NCBI GenBank assembly: GCA_006538405.1
Contig: BJKQ01000003.1
Span: forward strand, 1,550,001-1,614,000
Length of the DNA: 64,000 nucleotides
Direction of reading: 5' to 3'
Origin: Hansfordia pulvinata
Taxonomy: Eukaryota > Ascomycota > Sordariomycetes > Xylariales
Shown here: one piece after another, positions 1-11,848 of the stretch
Position numbering within the stretch: position 1 is the first letter of the stretch
Layout: every line of letters begins with the position of its first letter
Program-made: the position numbers and the translations under genes
Notes under the pieces: model-generated
Databases searched by the model: none
What the model was told of the DNA's origin: nothing
What the model saw: the letters and a program-made list of their open reading frames with translations, nothing else

Positions 1-568
1 GACCAGGCCTTTGCGAAGCCGCACAATGGCGCCCAATCGGCGAACATGTGGAGGAATTTTTAATAAGTAATGACGTTCGAGTTTGCTCGCTTTTAGTGAT
101 CTCCATCAAGAGTATTCAGTGATTGACAAGCACGCCTGACTGGGGTAAATGCCCTTGTTGCCATTGCACAGCCCAGGGCTACAAGGAAGAGAAGAGAGTA
201 GCACCGGAGGCTAGTCCATCATCGGCACCTGTGTGATGATTCACACTGGACAGCCAATGGCCGAATGATCGACAGAGAGGCAGGCCGCCAAGGCATCTTG
301 CACAGCGGCGACATGGTTCGATCTTTATTTGCTGGGCTCGGGAAATCCCCAGCCGGGGACAGGGCCTTAAACATACACATCTAGTCGGTGAATCAAGGCA
401 TGAATGGCTCATAAGAATAGAGGCAATCGTGAGATTCGCCCTAAAAGCAAGACGTAGCAATGTCTCGGCAGGAGTGAAAAAGAAAAAGAAGGGAATTTCG
501 TGGTATTGTTCATAGTTGAAGTCGGCAAAAAAGTAAGGTATAATGGAGGACTCAAACCTCCACTGCGA
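1..568. other. Gene-free left edge
   Basis: I see no convincing coding exon here. The only open frame (minus strand, near 179-460) has arbitrary composition, no splice context and no recognisable family. Confidence 0.5.
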
Positions 569-640
569 TGGACTCGCGGGGAATCGAACCCCGGACCACT
601 CCCATGCTAAGGGAGTATTATACCACTAAACCACAAGCCC
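569..640 (-). tRNA. tRNA-Ala (anticodon AGC)
   Basis: Read on the minus strand, this 72-nt stretch folds as a complete cloverleaf without an intron. The 7-bp acceptor stem starts GGGCTTG and pairs, with wobbles, to CGAGTCC, followed by discriminator A (position 569). The anticodon stem CTCCC/GGGAG closes the loop TTAGCAT, giving anticodon AGC. The T arm contains GGTTCGATTCC, which also serves as a canonical Pol III B box, and TGGTTTAGTGG supplies the A box. The CCA end is not encoded, as expected for a eukaryotic nuclear tRNA. Confidence 0.95.
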
Positions 641-3600
641 GAGATGGTTGGTTGTTGTTGGAGGATCGCCCGCTCATGAGTGTCTATAGCGCCTGCGCTG
701 ATCAAGCGCGGCCTCTGGTCAACGCTTGCTTAACCCCCTCACGTTGACAGCGCACTCGGCTCGCCACAGCTTCTCGTCTCGCGGCTGTGAGTACCTAACA
801 TGAGCGCAGAGAATCTGCCCGTGAACGCCTCTTACGCCGCCCCGCGGCGGGCGCGCCCTGGCAGCAGACGTACAAGTACTCGTACGCGCACACGCGGGCA
901 GTTCCGCCACGGTCGCCCGACGACGCCTCCCCCACCTGGTATCTGTGTCGCGTAGTAGCAGAATTCCAGGCCGCCTTTTCCACCGCGGACCATGCGGCGC
1001 AGAGCGTCCTGATCGCAAGCGCCTATCTGTGTCTTCACGAGGCCAGGCCGCATGGACACGCGCGAGCCACCCACCCTGTCCGCGAACCCGTCCCCAGTCT
1101 GTGGGCGCGCCGAGGGCTGACAGCCCTTTTCTCTCCCGGGGCCCCCGCCGTTGTCACGCCTGCCTCCTGCTGCATCCATGCGTGTGGCGTCCGTCGCATG
1201 GGCCGGCGGGAGCAGCCCGGGAGGGCCAGCACCGAGCGCGTGTGTGTGAGAGGCTGCTGACGGGCGGCGGTATGGGGTCGAAGAGGGCTTTTCCCGTGCT
1301 TTGGTCGACCGGCGTTCTAGATCGTGGCCTTTTCGTTCCCTGGTTCCCTGTCTCTATTCCTCCTTTCGCCTCTTTCCCTCTCTCTCTCTTCCGCAGACGA
1401 CACGTCGCAATGCCGACGGCTTCCAGTCGACCCACTCGGCTCCCTCCTCTCCAGTCCTCAGGTTGCACTGCATCGGCATTGCGGCCCTTCCTTCTTGTTC
1501 CATGGCATTCCGGGATTTCGAGAAAAGTCCGGCAGGCTGACAGGGCAACGATGACAGCGTATACAGGCGCGAGGGGGGGGGGGGGGGGGGCAAGTATAGC
1601 CCCGCGTGCTCCGAGCTTCACTTGTGCCCGGCCTGCTCGAAAGTCAGGTGGCCTTTTCTGTCAGCATTTCGGGAGCGATGAGTGCCTATCAGTCCCCAAA
1701 AGTCGCTGCTCAGCAACATATTCATCGCATCCCACCAGAAACCCGGCTGCGGCGAGATCATCACGAATGGGCTTGATCACGCCTTGACGTTCAACGTTAC
1801 CCGCGAGCGAAGCACGCTAACGATTCGTGCCATCGAGAGAGGGTCATGAGTGTGAGAACTGCCCTGGGCTTCTTTGCCCGACCCCCATTCTCGGCAGACT
1901 ATAAGCCACTCTGGACTTGAGCCATCTCGGCTTTTGAAGGCTGCCAAATGTCAGGCGGGCGCCTCAGGGCAGACTGTCCAGTCATCCGGCCACCACTCGC
2001 TACTGTGACTGAAGCGATTGGGTGTTCCGAGCTCGGACACGAGCTGTCCTGGGAAATCTTTCTTTCCACTACAACGTCGCACGAGACGCGCATTCAGCGA
2101 TCTGGCCGAGCTGTGTAGGGCGTCGGAAGAGACATGGCGATCGAGGCGCCAGCATCGTCTTAGCCATCCTCTTTCATACCTGCCTTGCAGCCCTGGCATT
2201 GTGATCTATCTCCTAAATCCTCGAGATACTCAATTATCGGTACTGACCCCGCTAGTCGCGGCAACACCGATCATCATCTCCGTGTACGATTGGTTGTTGT
2301 GCTTATACATATCAGCTTCTTGATATCTCATCCCTTGAAGAGTTCCCGTGGGTACGTCCGCTGTGTATGATTGCCGCTGAAAGAATCTGGCATCCCTCTC
2401 TGGAGTGTGCAAGTACATCGTCAGCTTGTTGCGGTCGAGCCTGACCTCGCAGCCGACCTCCACGTGCACTGCTGGAGCCGAGCGGGCCCCTTCATTTTCG
2501 GGCTGCACAGACAAGCGGGCGTCACGATCCTTGAGATCGATTCTGAGTGCTTCCATCGGTGTGGCCAGGACCCAGCCAAGGCGTGCTTCATGCAAGGCCA
2601 TCTTCAATGCTACCGTAGCACGAGACTGGTCAGGGGTACGATGGCCACTGTGACAAATGCAAGTTGGGCAATGTAGTCCTCTGCTGGGCTCATCGTGGCT
2701 CATCTTGAGATCCATGCATGATCCAGGAGCGGCGATCTCAAATGTCCACGCTACGCCCTCAATATTGGTTTGCAACGCGCATCCTTGGACCGAATCGACC
2801 ATGCCTGAGATAGACAGATATCAGACGCAGCGGGGTCCATATTCATCGTGGTTGGAAAATAAGATTGGATTGAATCTTGTGACTGTTGACTTGATGAGTG
2901 GCTTGCGGCTCGCTGAGCTTCTATCGACGAACGGCCCCGGTATGTAGTAGAAGCCACAGGCTACCAAAAGGCTTCGTCGACACGTCGGAAAGTACCACAA
3001 AAGCCTCTCGCCACCAAACATCGTGAAGCCATTCAGCAAAAATCTCTCAGCGGTGCACCGCTGACGGAGCACCGCTGGCTTACACCACAGGCGAGCCGAT
3101 ATCTCTGGCAAGTAGTGTGACTCGACTCAAGGAGATCAAGCGGATCTCCAGATCAGACCTAGGAGCTTGGACTGGGACCGCGGCTGAGCGGCAGCTTAGA
3201 GTTGGGTATGAGGCTGGGTACTCCTGTTTAAGTTCGGATCAGTAAAAAGTCGCATCGGAGCCCACAGAAAACGATCGGGTATCGGTGGCATGAAAATGCC
3301 CGCCCAACACAGTCAGCTGCATGGTTTCGCACTCCCCTAAGCTCCAAAGCTTGCTCAAGCTGTCGTGCGCCACTTCTTGGGCGGAATTCAGGCAGCGGCC
3401 TGGTCCATTTCACAGGCGAACCCCTGTTCGAGTCGGATGGCGTAGCAGTTGGCGTCAGGGCCTCGTCCCACCGACGGGATGCACGCGAAAGAGTCTAGAC
3501 CAGTCGCTGCATGGTCATGCACAACGTCTGAACTGCTGGTCCCAGCGGTCAGGTGCGTCTCTTCTTGGCAACGACATATCTCGTTTGAATGTCTCCAGCT

Positions 3601-4076
3601 ACAACCCGTATCATGATTGAGAAGCGAGCGAGAGCGGGATTCTCGCGGATCGAATGCATCCAGTGATGGTTGCTCTTGTTCCACCAAGTTGAACGATCGC
3701 AAACCACCTGCGGCGGCCGACTGTCGTTCATATAAGCCGAGTCCTCTACTGCAAGTGGCCATGTTCCTGCCCCTCGCCCACCAAATCACCTCTGAGCATT
3801 TGCATTTCCCACGTCGAGAGCGACAAGATCTTCACGTCGTTTGATGAGGGTGCTGGCTGCTTGGATCCCTTGCGTCGTCGAGGTCTCTCCACAAGGCCGT
3901 CAGTCGAAGCACTCAGGGGCTTGATTCTTTGTTTGATGATTGGTAGGCCAAGACTCGAGCACCCCAAAGAGCAGCAGACGCTGATCTACAAAAGTCCCAG
4001 TATCTCCATTAGCGGACCTCATATCGGCCGAGCCGCGAAATAGTCCGGTGCTGCACCCTGGGAGCCAGTGGACCCG
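641..4076. other. Gene-poor stretch
   Basis: Apart from one doubtful minus-strand ORF (2230-2802) I find no supported gene. It holds an 18-nt G run at 1573-1590 and one TACTCGTA motif at 877-884. The longest plus-strand frame (945-1787) is arginine-, serine- and proline-rich and looks like a by-product of high GC. Confidence 0.5.
2230..2802 (-). CDS. Possible hypothetical protein (doubtful)
   Basis: This is an uninterrupted 190-residue frame from an ATG on the minus strand. Its composition is more balanced than the surrounding chance frames. It has a Cys/His stretch near residues 44-52 (CPTCICHSGH) followed by a plausible amphipathic segment (ALKMALHEARLGWVLA). I recognise no family, signal peptide or membrane segment. 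A plus-strand frame overlaps it, and no splice partner exon is evident upstream or downstream, so it may be a single-exon gene, an exon of a larger gene, or chance. RNA evidence or homologues would decide. Confidence 0.3.
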   Translation of the reverse strand: MVDSVQGCALQTNIEGVAWTFEIAAPGSCMDLKMSHDEPSRGLHCPTCICHSGHRTPDQSRATVALKMALHEARLGWVLATPMEALRIDLKDRDARLSVQPENEGARSAPAVHVEVGCEVRLDRNKLTMYLHTPERDARFFQRQSYTADVPTGTLQGMRYQEADMYKHNNQSYTEMMIGVAATSGVSTDN

Positions 4077-4610
4077 ATGAGTGCAAATGGGATCACAAAC
4101 GGGACCACCGAGCACTCTGATGACACCAGAGAAGACCATGACACCAGGCAGGTGACGACAAGAACGATGACGGCGGTGGCGCAGCCAGTGTTCTCTCAGG
4201 AGGTGTCGATCCTGGTGTTCAGGGGCCAGCCGATAGACACGCAGCGGCGGCGGAGCGCCAAAATCTGCATTACGTTTGACGGTGACGATGAGTCAAACAT
4301 GACATTCGAGCTGACGCGCGTGCCATGGCTTCACATTGTGACGCACATGGACGCAGGGGCGCCTCAGGGCATGGAAGGGTTCTTATATAAGATCAGCATC
4401 TCGACGATACCCGTGAACGGGGCGCTGGATATGGGGTTGGCGGACGCGATCCGAGCCACGCCCATCAGCCAAGAGTGGGATGCGCAGAACTGGATAGACG
4501 ACGTGCTGAAGACACTGCAGGCCGGTTGGCCTCAGCACATCCAGGAGGTGGATGTGACGTATGGCGTCAACCAGCTGGTGGACATTATCTGCAGAGCGCC
4601 GTCCAGGTAG
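4077..4610 (+). CDS. Conserved-looking hypothetical protein, 177 aa
   Basis: This single-exon gene encodes a 177-residue protein. The frame opens slightly earlier at a GTG, but the first ATG is at 4077 and is the sensible start. After a polar, Thr/Asp-rich N-terminus of about 35 residues the sequence becomes a regular alternating fold: a strand-like segment (VSILVFRG), a central block around PWLHIVTH, then ALDMGLADAIRATPISQEWDA and a WDAQNWIDDVL helix. There is no signal peptide or transmembrane segment, so it is probably cytosolic. I do not recognise the family with certainty; the W-x-x-Q-x-W-[IV] motif occurs in fungal domains of unknown function. Codon use (GC-rich third positions) supports real coding. 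The gene stands alone, with more than 3 kb of gene-poor DNA on either side. Confidence 0.65.
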   Translation: MSANGITNGTTEHSDDTREDHDTRQVTTRTMTAVAQPVFSQEVSILVFRGQPIDTQRRRSAKICITFDGDDESNMTFELTRVPWLHIVTHMDAGAPQGMEGFLYKISISTIPVNGALDMGLADAIRATPISQEWDAQNWIDDVLKTLQAGWPQHIQEVDVTYGVNQLVDIICRAPSR

Positions 4611-7600
4611 GGGGAGGTCGGGCGGGGACATGACGGACAGATGATAGAGTGGCCAGCTATGGCTGTTGCTAAGGGGTCGTTTCGGTCTGTGGTAGTAGAG
4701 GAAGGCTGCAAGATCAATTGATTTGGAGTTGGGCTATGGCGGCTGGATTACCAGGATAGCGCTAGAGTTGGAGTTGGAGTCGGGGTCGTGTGCTTTTGTC
4801 GCCTTGTGCATACACGAATGCAAGAATGATCAGATACTTCAAGAAGCAGTTCCTGTGAGCAACACCCTAGCAAACGCGGAGTGGATTGGCGGCGGTGAGG
4901 GTGGCCGAAGACGATGGTCAAGACTGGATCGACACCGGCACTTTCACAGGACGCAACATAACCCTGGCTGGCGATCGATGTTGGCAGGCACCACTTGCGC
5001 CTTCCACTTCCAGCTTCATGGATAGTTGTTCTGGTCGAGGCAGGCGCCCCCGGCCTTGGACCCAACGGGCGCCTTCGTGTTTCTACCTTCCTTCCGTTTA
5101 TGTATGTTTTACTCGTCCCTGCTGGTCAGGTGCCAAACGCCGATTGCCAGGGTTCAGTCGGCAGCCTGCAAGTGCAGGTGTTGTAAGGTTGGCAGCTGTC
5201 GATGGTCGATCTGGCTCAAAGGAGGCAGGACAGTGGGCGAGATATACAGCGAGGACCAAATGGAGCACTTCAAGGCCCCTCCAAGCAGCACAGATATTCG
5301 AAACGCCTCACGTCAGGTAGGTAGGTACTTAGAATCAGAACACTCAACCCGTGTAGGTCTGATGCTAACAGATTTAACTGTGCTTCGTTGGTCGCTCCCA
5401 CAGTCAACAGACAAACCAATACTGCCCACCAGTCCTCATTTTGTATCGCACAGACTATGCATGCACTGTGAGACCTATACACGTCACGTGAGCCGCATAC
5501 TCGCCAACACTGACGTTCCGTCCGCAAGACGTCCCAATGCAGAGCAAGAGCCCCAGATGTGTTGATTGAAATACCGGGTGATGCCCGGCAAGAAGATATT
5601 GTTGCAGTGGGCAGCTGCACGAGATAGGAGGTGATTCTATCGCGCGACGGCTCTCGGACTCGGACGAGGACGTGAAGGGAGGCGAAAGCGAATCTCAACC
5701 GTGCAGAGGTACGCGTACGCCAAGCCGCCCATCTTGGGAAAACTGGGAGGGAAGGGTGCTCCTCATTTCCAAACGCCTGCTTGTACGAGTACTCACACTC
5801 GTACGGGCAAGGGGACAAGACTCCTTGCACAATCAGCCGTGCCCCACGTGGCGGCGGACGCGTCCTCCGCGCCTGTTCGGATTGCCACTGATTGTCACTT
5901 GCAGGTTTATGTATACTTGATATTCGACGTCCTCCGGGGACAGATGGCAGAACGTTCGGAGCGACAATGGACTGTGGCGGCAAAAATCTGTGCAAAAAGT
6001 CTCTGTGCCGCGCGCTTGACGTACAAGTGACTGCGCCGATTCGCTCTGGAAGCACCGTCATGAAACCAGCGAACAGTAGCCGGGGCGGGCAGACCCTGTT
6101 TTGGCTATGTGTCAGGACCATGCCGCCGGCCCAAGGGACTTAATGAGATAGACCGACTGCGAGTAAGAACCCCGGATTCTCCCAGCGGGTCTTGTTGGTC
6201 ATGGAGTTGCAGGAGCCTGTACTCGTAATCACGGCGGTCGTGCGCAGTGCAACACCTGAGGGCACACGCGGCCCTTGGAGACGTGCGGCCGCGGCTATCG
6301 GTCGGGCCACCGAGGTCATCTCTGGTAGCGAGTGCCTGGAAAGATGGGACCCGGCCCTACGAGTACTCCGTAGACCGATGCCTGCCTGCTTGTGCTTCTC
6401 GTTGTCTGTCATTCACGATTACGAGTATATGGCCCAGGCGTTGGCGTACGAGTACCCGCACAGGGTAGGTGGACATGGACACTCGGATCTCTGACCCCGG
6501 CAGGTGGATGCGAAGATTCAGAGAGGGAGAAGGACAAAAAGATGAACATGGGCATATGGCAACCCGCCTAACATACCACCTAGGCATATAAGCAAGACCA
6601 GACAAGAAAGAGCTCGGGTCGTCTGCAACAATGAACACAGGTCTGTGAGGCCTGGTCCCCGGGCATGGTGAAGGGCGAGGCCCGTGGGCTGTCGTGGCAG
6701 CGTACGGAATCAAGCATTACGCGTTACGCGTGGGTGCTAACCCGAAATAGACGTTCCAGACGAATCCGCAATTCGTGGGTATTCCGAATCCTAACCTTGG
6801 AAGGTTCGTAGCTCAGGCACCGGCTCCATAGGGAGGCGAATGCACTTATAGGTAAGGTAATAACTGTCCAGAGTCCCTCACTCGTGCGCAATAGAGGCTC
6901 TGGTCGAGATGGATGGATTCTGCGGCCAAGAGAACAGCAGCAGCATCAGCAGCCCTCGATTGATGTCTTTGTCCCGGCATTCTGCCCCGTGCTCGCAAAA
7001 GACAGGTATCCCATTCCTCAGCAGGCCGGATTGCGCACTGCGCCCGGCCAATCAAGCAGCAAGGCAGGATGCGTGGTTGCGCTAAGGACTGACGACGCTC
7101 GATCTTGGCGCTGGTGCCGACTTGCCGTGGCCGACGCACTGGGGCTCCGCTCAGTGATTATAGTCAACGTCACATGCTTCTGGGTGGATTCACCGGTCCG
7201 ACGGGCGCCCCTTCGGCAGCAGGTGCTTGTCTGTCAACTTTCTTAATTTAGACGTAGCCCAGGTCCTGCGGGAGGGGCTAAGATAGTGGTCCGCATCTCG
7301 TACATCTACTTGTGCTTCGACCCCGACGGCACTGGGCAGCGTGTATGTGTACCGACAAAAGACCCTGTCTTGCTGAGCGGCCGGCTGACCTGGCAGATGC
7401 CTGCGCCTGCAAGGTACTCGCATGTTCTTGCCGGCAGCGTAAAGCCGACTGGCCGACAACGACTGCGTACCTGCCGAGTACTGGCATTGGCACAGTCACC
7501 CAAGAAGCTCCGGCTCGCCCGCCTCGAAGCGCACTGGCATGGACCTGCACAGTACTCGAGCGCTGGCTCGGCCCAAGCTCCCGGCACCTCAAAATACAAC

Positions 7601-8172
7601 AGCCTGCCCCAGGCCCACCGACCCGCGCCGCCCGCCTACGTAGTCCCGCCGCTGCTGTCCCTATTGAATGCCACCCTCCACGATGATACTCGGCCGCCCC
7701 TGTTCTTCATAATACATGCCACCTACCCGGAATCATCGCCAGCAATTCTGCCCCGACCGAGCCCCGTCGTCGTCCTCTCCCTCTTCGTCGTCGCCGGACG
7801 CCCACCAGCTTCACAGCAGGCCCATTGCCCTATCGCCCTTTCCAACCCGGCATCCCAGCCTCACCTCCATCATCGCCACGGCACACGAACTGGCCAAGTC
7901 AGCTGGCTGGCTGCTATTCATCGACTAGCATCGTTGATCGGTCGACTTGCGCCTCGGTCCCGACGTGATCATCTTCCCGTCCTCTTCGCTTTCCTGCTAC
8001 TGCCGCGACTCGCCGCACTCGCCGCTTAATAGACTGCCACCGGCAGGCACGAGCACAGATCTCTTCCATGGAGTAGACCAGCCCGGTCCCTCCCTTCCAC
8101 AGCCTGCCACACTCTCTGAATCGGACGTCACCTTTGCGCCTGCCATACCCGCCGTTGTCGGCGACCGCCACT
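4611..8172. other. Intergenic region upstream of KEX1
   Basis: No supported gene. The 283-residue minus-strand frame at 5270-6121 and the 247-residue plus frame at 7286-8029 are low-information frames without family features. The region contains five TACGAGTA/TACTCGTA motifs (5784-6454) and TAGG/CCTA-type repeats, for example around 5314-5330 and 6570. Confidence 0.5.
5784..6454. repeat. Cluster of five TACGAGTA/TACTCGTA motifs
   Basis: Exact copies start at 5784, 6220, 6358, 6420 and 6447. Near-copies lie between them (for example an imperfect CACTCGTA just after the first). They occur on both strands with irregular spacing, in non-coding DNA, so they are neither a tandem repeat nor a transposon end. 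Function unknown; see findings. Confidence 0.7.
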
Positions 8173-10148
8173 ATGCTACCTCTTTCGACATGGGTCACTA
8201 GTGGCCTCTTGTCGCTGGGCTCTCTTGCCAGCGTCGCCAGCGCCCAGTCGGCCGGTGATTATTTTGTTCACGACCTGCCCGGCCGCCCCGCCGGTGATAC
8301 CACAAAGATGCACGCAGGGTAAGCCGATTCTCATTCTGCGAGCCTGTTCTCACCCCGTGCTCCGCGCGCTAACCCACACATTCAGGCACATAGAAATCAA
8401 CCCCGAATCCCACGCCAATCTCTTCTTCTGGCACGTCCAGAACAAGCACATCGCAAACCGCCAGCGCACCGTCATCTGGCTCAATGGAGGTCCCGGCTGC
8501 AGTTCCGAAGACGGCATGCTCATGGAGGTCGGCCCCTACCGTCTCAAGGACGAGAACACTTTGACCTACAACAATGGCTCGTGGCACGAATTCGCCAACC
8601 TTCTCTTCGTTGACAACCCTGTCGGAACCGGCTACAGTTTTGCCGACACCAACAAATACGTCCATGAGCTTGATGAGATGGCCAGCCAGTTCATTGTTTT
8701 CCTTGAGCGCTTCTTTGCCCTGTTTCCCGAATACGAACATGACGACGTGAGTGCTCTGCGCCGGCTCCGAGCCCGCCACTTGCTGACCAACTCTGCAGAT
8801 ATACATTGCCGGAGAGTCCTACGCCGGGCAGCACATCCCGTACATCGCCAAGGCCATTCTCGACCGCAACAAGCAGCCGGCTACTCCGACTCCATGGAAC
8901 CTGGGGGGTCTCCTGATTGGCAATGGGTGGATTTCTCCCAAGGATCAGTACGAGGCCTACCTCTCCTTTGCTTACGAGAAGGGCGTCGTCACCAAGGGCT
9001 CCGACATCGCTACCCAGCTCGAAACACAATACCGCATCTGCTCCAAGGACATGGCTACGCAGGCTGATGCCGTCGACATTAAGGCTTGCGAGGCTGTTCT
9101 GCAAGAAATGCTCCGCCTGTCCCAGGACACCAGCGCCTCTACGGACGCGCAGTGTGTCAATATGTACGACGTTCGCAAGAAGGACAGCTACCCCAGCTGT
9201 GGCATGAACTGGCCTCCGGACTTGTCCTACGTGACCCCCTACCTGCGCAAACCCGAGGTCACTGCTGCTCTTCACGTCAGTGACCAGAAGCAGACGGGCT
9301 GGCAAGAGTGCAACGGTGCTGTTGGTCACGAGTTCAAGACGCGCAGCTCCAAGCCCTCGTACACCATTCTCCCCGACATCCTCAAGGAAACCAGCATTCT
9401 GCTCTTCTCTGGAGGCGAGGATCTCATCTGCAACTACAAGGGCACCGAGTCTCTGATCAGCAACATGGAGTTCAACGGCGGCAAGGGCTTCGAGACGGCT
9501 CCTAGCAACTGGGCTGCCCGCAGGGACTGGACCTTTGAGGGCGAGGCAGCCGGGTTCTGGCAGGAAGCGCGCAACCTTACTTACGTTCACTTCTACAATG
9601 CTTCTCACATGGTCCCCTTCGACTACGCGCGCCGCTCTCGAGACATGCTGGACCGCTTCATGAAGGTCGACATCAACAGTATTGGCGGTGCTCCCTCGCA
9701 GAGCTCGCTGGATGGCGTGGGTTTCAGCGACACCACTGTGGGCGGCGCGAAGCAGGACGCTGCGGCAAGCGACCAGATTGACGAGGCCAAGTGGGATGCC
9801 TACCAGCGCTCTGGCGAGGTTGTCCTGACTCTGGTTGCTATTGCGGCTACCGCCTGGGGTGTATACATCTGGCGCTCGCGCCGTCACACCAAGGGGTACA
9901 CTGGCCTGCCCCTGAACGGAGACATGTCCATGTCGTCGCTTCACACGCGCGAGACAGGACTTGACGGATTCCGCAACAAACGCTCGGGGCATGATGTCGA
10001 GGCTGGCGATTTCGATGAAGGCGAGCTCGACGACCTGCATGTAACAAGCCCGAACGACATGGAGCGGGATCACTACAGCATCGGAGACGACAGTGATAAC
10101 GACGAGGCGACGCCGGCCACGAAGCGGGGACAGTCTTCTGGGAGGTGA
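8173..10148 (+). CDS. KEX1: Pheromone-processing carboxypeptidase KEX1 (membrane serine carboxypeptidase, S10)
   Basis: Three exons (8173-8318, 8386-8746, 8799-10148; introns of 67 and 52 nt with clean GT..AG borders) encode 618 residues, a normal length for the family. KEX1 trims C-terminal Lys/Arg from secretory precursors after Kex2 cleavage in the late Golgi. Visible features are an N-terminal signal peptide (about 1-24), the substrate/oxyanion region [10 protein letters not shown], catalytic Ser176 in GESYAG, Asp377 in GGEDLICN and His439 in SHMVPFD. A C-terminal transmembrane helix (about 508-530) is followed by a basic stop-transfer RSRR and an acidic cytosolic tail suited to Golgi retention. 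The start was chosen because it gives a complete signal peptide directly before the conserved DYFVHDLPG. The long antisense frame (8691-10340) is a shadow. Confidence 0.96.
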
Positions 10149-11461
10149 TTTATGAGTCTCTGAAGGGGCAGTTGAATGTGTAACGATAAATAGGAGGGCA
10201 ATAGGCACAGGATATGGCGGTTGACGGACAGAAGCTGCCAGAACCGCAACGAGGGAGTATTGAATACCCACCAGACCCAGGTGCCCCTGGACGGGGCGTC
10301 GTCCTTGTACGTCACCGGATGCACAAGGGCATAGCAGCATAGAGATCCCGTCTGGTGTGACGTTAAAGTGGCGCAGGCGTTGTTAAACCGGGCTTATTCA
10401 TTATGTTTACATGTTTAACCAATTCCTACTCGATAACATTGATTTCAAACTTGTCGACAATGTCACTCGTAAGGCGAAGGCGACAAACACGTTCACGGCG
10501 CCATGGCTTGCCTTGTGCTGACAATCCACTCCAGCTGAACATATTACACGAATTGTTTGCGGGTGGCTGCGACAGCCGGGACCGGCCATCTCTGAACAGG
10601 CCACAGCCCCTTCCTGCTCTGCCACGATACCGTGTCGATGGGCAGGCAAATGAAGCAAGGTAGACGGAGAACGAGGGCCGACCCACCAGAGCTGGTTTGG
10701 CCAGGGAGCGGCATGCAGCGTGCTCTCATCACACCGCGGAGTAGACGCCCGGGCTTTCTTTTCCTTCTGCTTCTGCTCTGGCTTGCCGGAAGTTGGCGCC
10801 GCCGGCGAGGCTGTCGGCCGGGATGACCTGTCGACAGCGCACTCGCCGTAGCGGACGAGGGCGCCCCCCCCCCCCTCCTCCACCCCCGCCGCGCCGGACC
10901 GGGGATCATGAATCTCCTCAGCAGCAGGTGGCGCCAGTCCTCTGGGTCCTACGTCAGCGCTGGGGTCCGGCAGGGGCCCGCCGCGGAGCTCGTCAGCCTC
11001 GGAGATCTGGCTCGCCGCGGCGCAGAGGTACCACTCTACCTTGTCGGGCAGATTGGGCGCGCAGCAGGAGGAGGAGATCTGGGCGAGCAAGGTCCCGGCT
11101 TCGACTAGCAGGAGGAGAGGTGGATGGCGCCGGCGAGGGACGATGTCTGTTTGTCCAGAGTCGCATTCACCCTGTCCCTGTAGATGGGAGTAGGCGCACG
11201 CGTGACGGTCTCGCCCCGGACTCTATTGCCCTGTGAAGGGGCGCCAAGATGCGACAGGAACAGTCATCAGTGGGCCAGTACCAAGTGAGTGGGCGCAGGG
11301 CCCGTTGAATAGAGAAACGGAACCGCGCCGAAGCATAGCATAGCATTATGGCGAGTCTCCTACTACCTACTTGATGAGGGAAAGAAAGGTACTGCTGGAA
11401 CCCACAGATAGAGAGGCGGAGAGTGACGATCCGTCATAGCCAGGAGAAATACAGACAGGGC
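10149..11461. other. Intergenic, KEX1 3' flank
   Basis: No gene supported. It contains a 12-nt C run at 10864-10875 and GC-rich arbitrary frames. It separates the 3' ends of the convergent KEX1 and Ras-like genes. Confidence 0.5.
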
Positions 11462-11816
11462 TCAAGATACCGACGCCTTCCTGTGCTGCGTGACCTTTTC
11501 GATCAGCGGCCGCGCCAGGCTCTTCCACAGGTGCGACGGCGACCTCGCACCGTCGCCGTCGCCGCCGTCCAGCTCTTCTTCCGATGGTTCACTCCTCTTT
11601 GTCTTTGTCGTCGTCTTCTTCTTCTTCTTCTTCTTCGTCTTCTTCTTGCTACCCTTCCCAGCCCTCTCGTCGTCGTCATCGTCGTCGTCGTCGTCCTCGG
11701 CCGCGGTCATGGGCGGCGACACCTCCCGCATGAAGCGCTCGGCGCGCTCGCGGCGCTCCGAGGCCTGCCGCCTGAGCCGCAGCACCTGCGCGCCGAGGCG
11801 GGGAGGACCTGGTCGA

Positions 11817-11848
<32 letters not shown>

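Noticed and set aside
945..1787. 280-residue plus-strand frame
   Set aside because: Arginine/serine/proline-rich composition, passes through a G18 run, no domain or splice context; high GC makes long chance frames common here.
5270..6121. 283-residue minus-strand frame
   Set aside because: No recognisable segments or periodicity, and it contains several copies of the dispersed non-coding motif.
8691..10340. 549-residue minus-strand frame opposite KEX1
   Set aside because: Antisense shadow of the GC-rich third positions of the KEX1 coding strand.
11795..11810. Programmed ribosomal frameshifting in the Ras-like gene
   Set aside because: No slippery heptamer or downstream structure is evident, and three other genes in the window show similar one-base breaks, which favours sequence error.
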